Shown: positions 28,534 to 28,686 of the stretch, piece after piece | How the letters are laid out: each line of letters begins with the position of its first letter | Position numbering within the stretch: position 1 is the stretch's first letter | Source of the DNA: a virus | DNA length: 28,686 nucleotides | Virus record (IMG/VR): IMGVR_UViG_3300031658_000075 | Span: 1-28,686 of that record | Reading direction: 5' to 3' (one strand) | Program-made: the position numbers and the translations under genes | Notes under the pieces: model-generated | What the model saw: only the letters and a program-made list of their open reading frames with translations | What the model was told of the DNA's origin: nothing | The model's database searches: none

Positions 28534-28686
28534 CTATCTATCTTTAGGAGGGTTAACATATCCGTGATTTGGTGTATCTATTGGAGCAATAGATTCAGTA
28601 CCTTTTTGTCTAATAAAAGGATTGTTTCCAACTCTTTTTTCATTTGTAAGACCTTTATTTGGCATAAACTTACCAGAAGAATCTCG
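28534..28686 (-). CDS. C-terminal fragment, probably of the portal protein (runs off window)
   Basis: Fifty codons and a TAG at 28534-28536, open to the window edge. It reads RDSSGKFMPNKGLTNEKR, then NNPFIRQKGTESIAPIDTP and HGYVNPPKDR. This Pro/Asn-rich, unstructured tail with PxDTPxxGxVN resembles the C-termini that follow the GGxNCxHxW module in portal fusion proteins of related phages, the very point where the left-edge portal gene is cut. The two pieces need 3n+2 missing bases to be in frame. I infer one gene split by the window ends; an unrelated small gene is the alternative. Confidence 0.55.
   Translation of the reverse strand, partial: RDSSGKFMPNKGLTNEKRVGNNPFIRQKGTESIAPIDTPNHGYVNPPKDR

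Noticed and set aside
1-28686. Many open frames of 60-110 codons on the plus strand
   Set aside because: Each lies on top of a well-supported minus-strand gene in another frame, has low-complexity or hydrophobic shadow-like translation, and lacks plausible promoters or gene neighbours on that strand.
1-28686. tRNA genes, CRISPR arrays, insertion sequences, integrase or attachment sites
   Set aside because: No cloverleaf, regular direct-repeat array, transposase or recombinase motif, or att-like duplicated core was seen by eye.

Overview
The window looks like a nearly complete tailed-phage genome of siphovirus type infecting a member of the Bacteroidota, most likely a flavobacterium-like host. 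The DNA is AT-rich (about one-third GC by eye). Every supported gene lies on the minus strand, so transcription runs from high to low coordinates. Genes overlap or abut almost everywhere, and no stretch over about 100 bases lacks a gene. The host assignment rests on three things: promoters with the Bacteroidota -7 box TAnnTTTG, starts that lack Shine-Dalgarno sequences, and protein families typical of Bacteroidota phages.

Layout in transcription order. (1) 28686-27100: end of a portal-like protein, a head-tail connector, two small membrane proteins, an M15 peptidase endolysin, then a terminator. (2) 27100-23230: early and replication genes in short operons, each behind a copy of the same promoter. 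They encode small unknown proteins, an SSB, a small HTH protein, a winged-helix replication initiator and its partner. (3) 23230-21350: small proteins, an HNH endonuclease, a VRR-NUC nuclease. (4) 21374-18261: a compact cluster of a ParB-fold protein, an unknown phage family, a GNAT acyltransferase, an IbrA/PAPS-reductase-like enzyme and an IbrB/ParB-like protein, feeding directly into terminase. (5) 18274-14900: small and large terminase, an ECF-like sigma factor, a zinc protein, and a tail chaperone pair joined by a probable -1 frameshift. (6) 14905-5227: tail terminator-LamG fusion, gp10-like protein, distal tail proteins, a 1479-residue hub/receptor-binding protein and the tape measure. 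(7) 5216-1: XkdF-like protease, scaffold, major capsid, tail tube, minor proteins and the portal.

The portal runs off the left edge and a 50-residue C-terminal fragment enters from the right edge. The fragment looks like the missing end of the same protein, so the molecule is probably circular or circularly permuted, of about 28.7 kb. In that reading the lysis genes end at a terminator placed back to back with the first early promoter. No integrase, repressor, polymerase, helicase or tRNA gene was found, so the phage is probably virulent and depends on the host replisome.

The most interesting points are the IbrA/IbrB-GNAT-ParB cluster next to terminase (a possible DNA or nucleoside modification or host-takeover module), the phage sigma factor at the start of the structural genes, the repeated promoter-leader cassette, the frameshifting tail chaperone, and the unusual placement of LamG and carbohydrate-binding-like domains in tail proteins. 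All family assignments were made from memory of motifs, without database searches.
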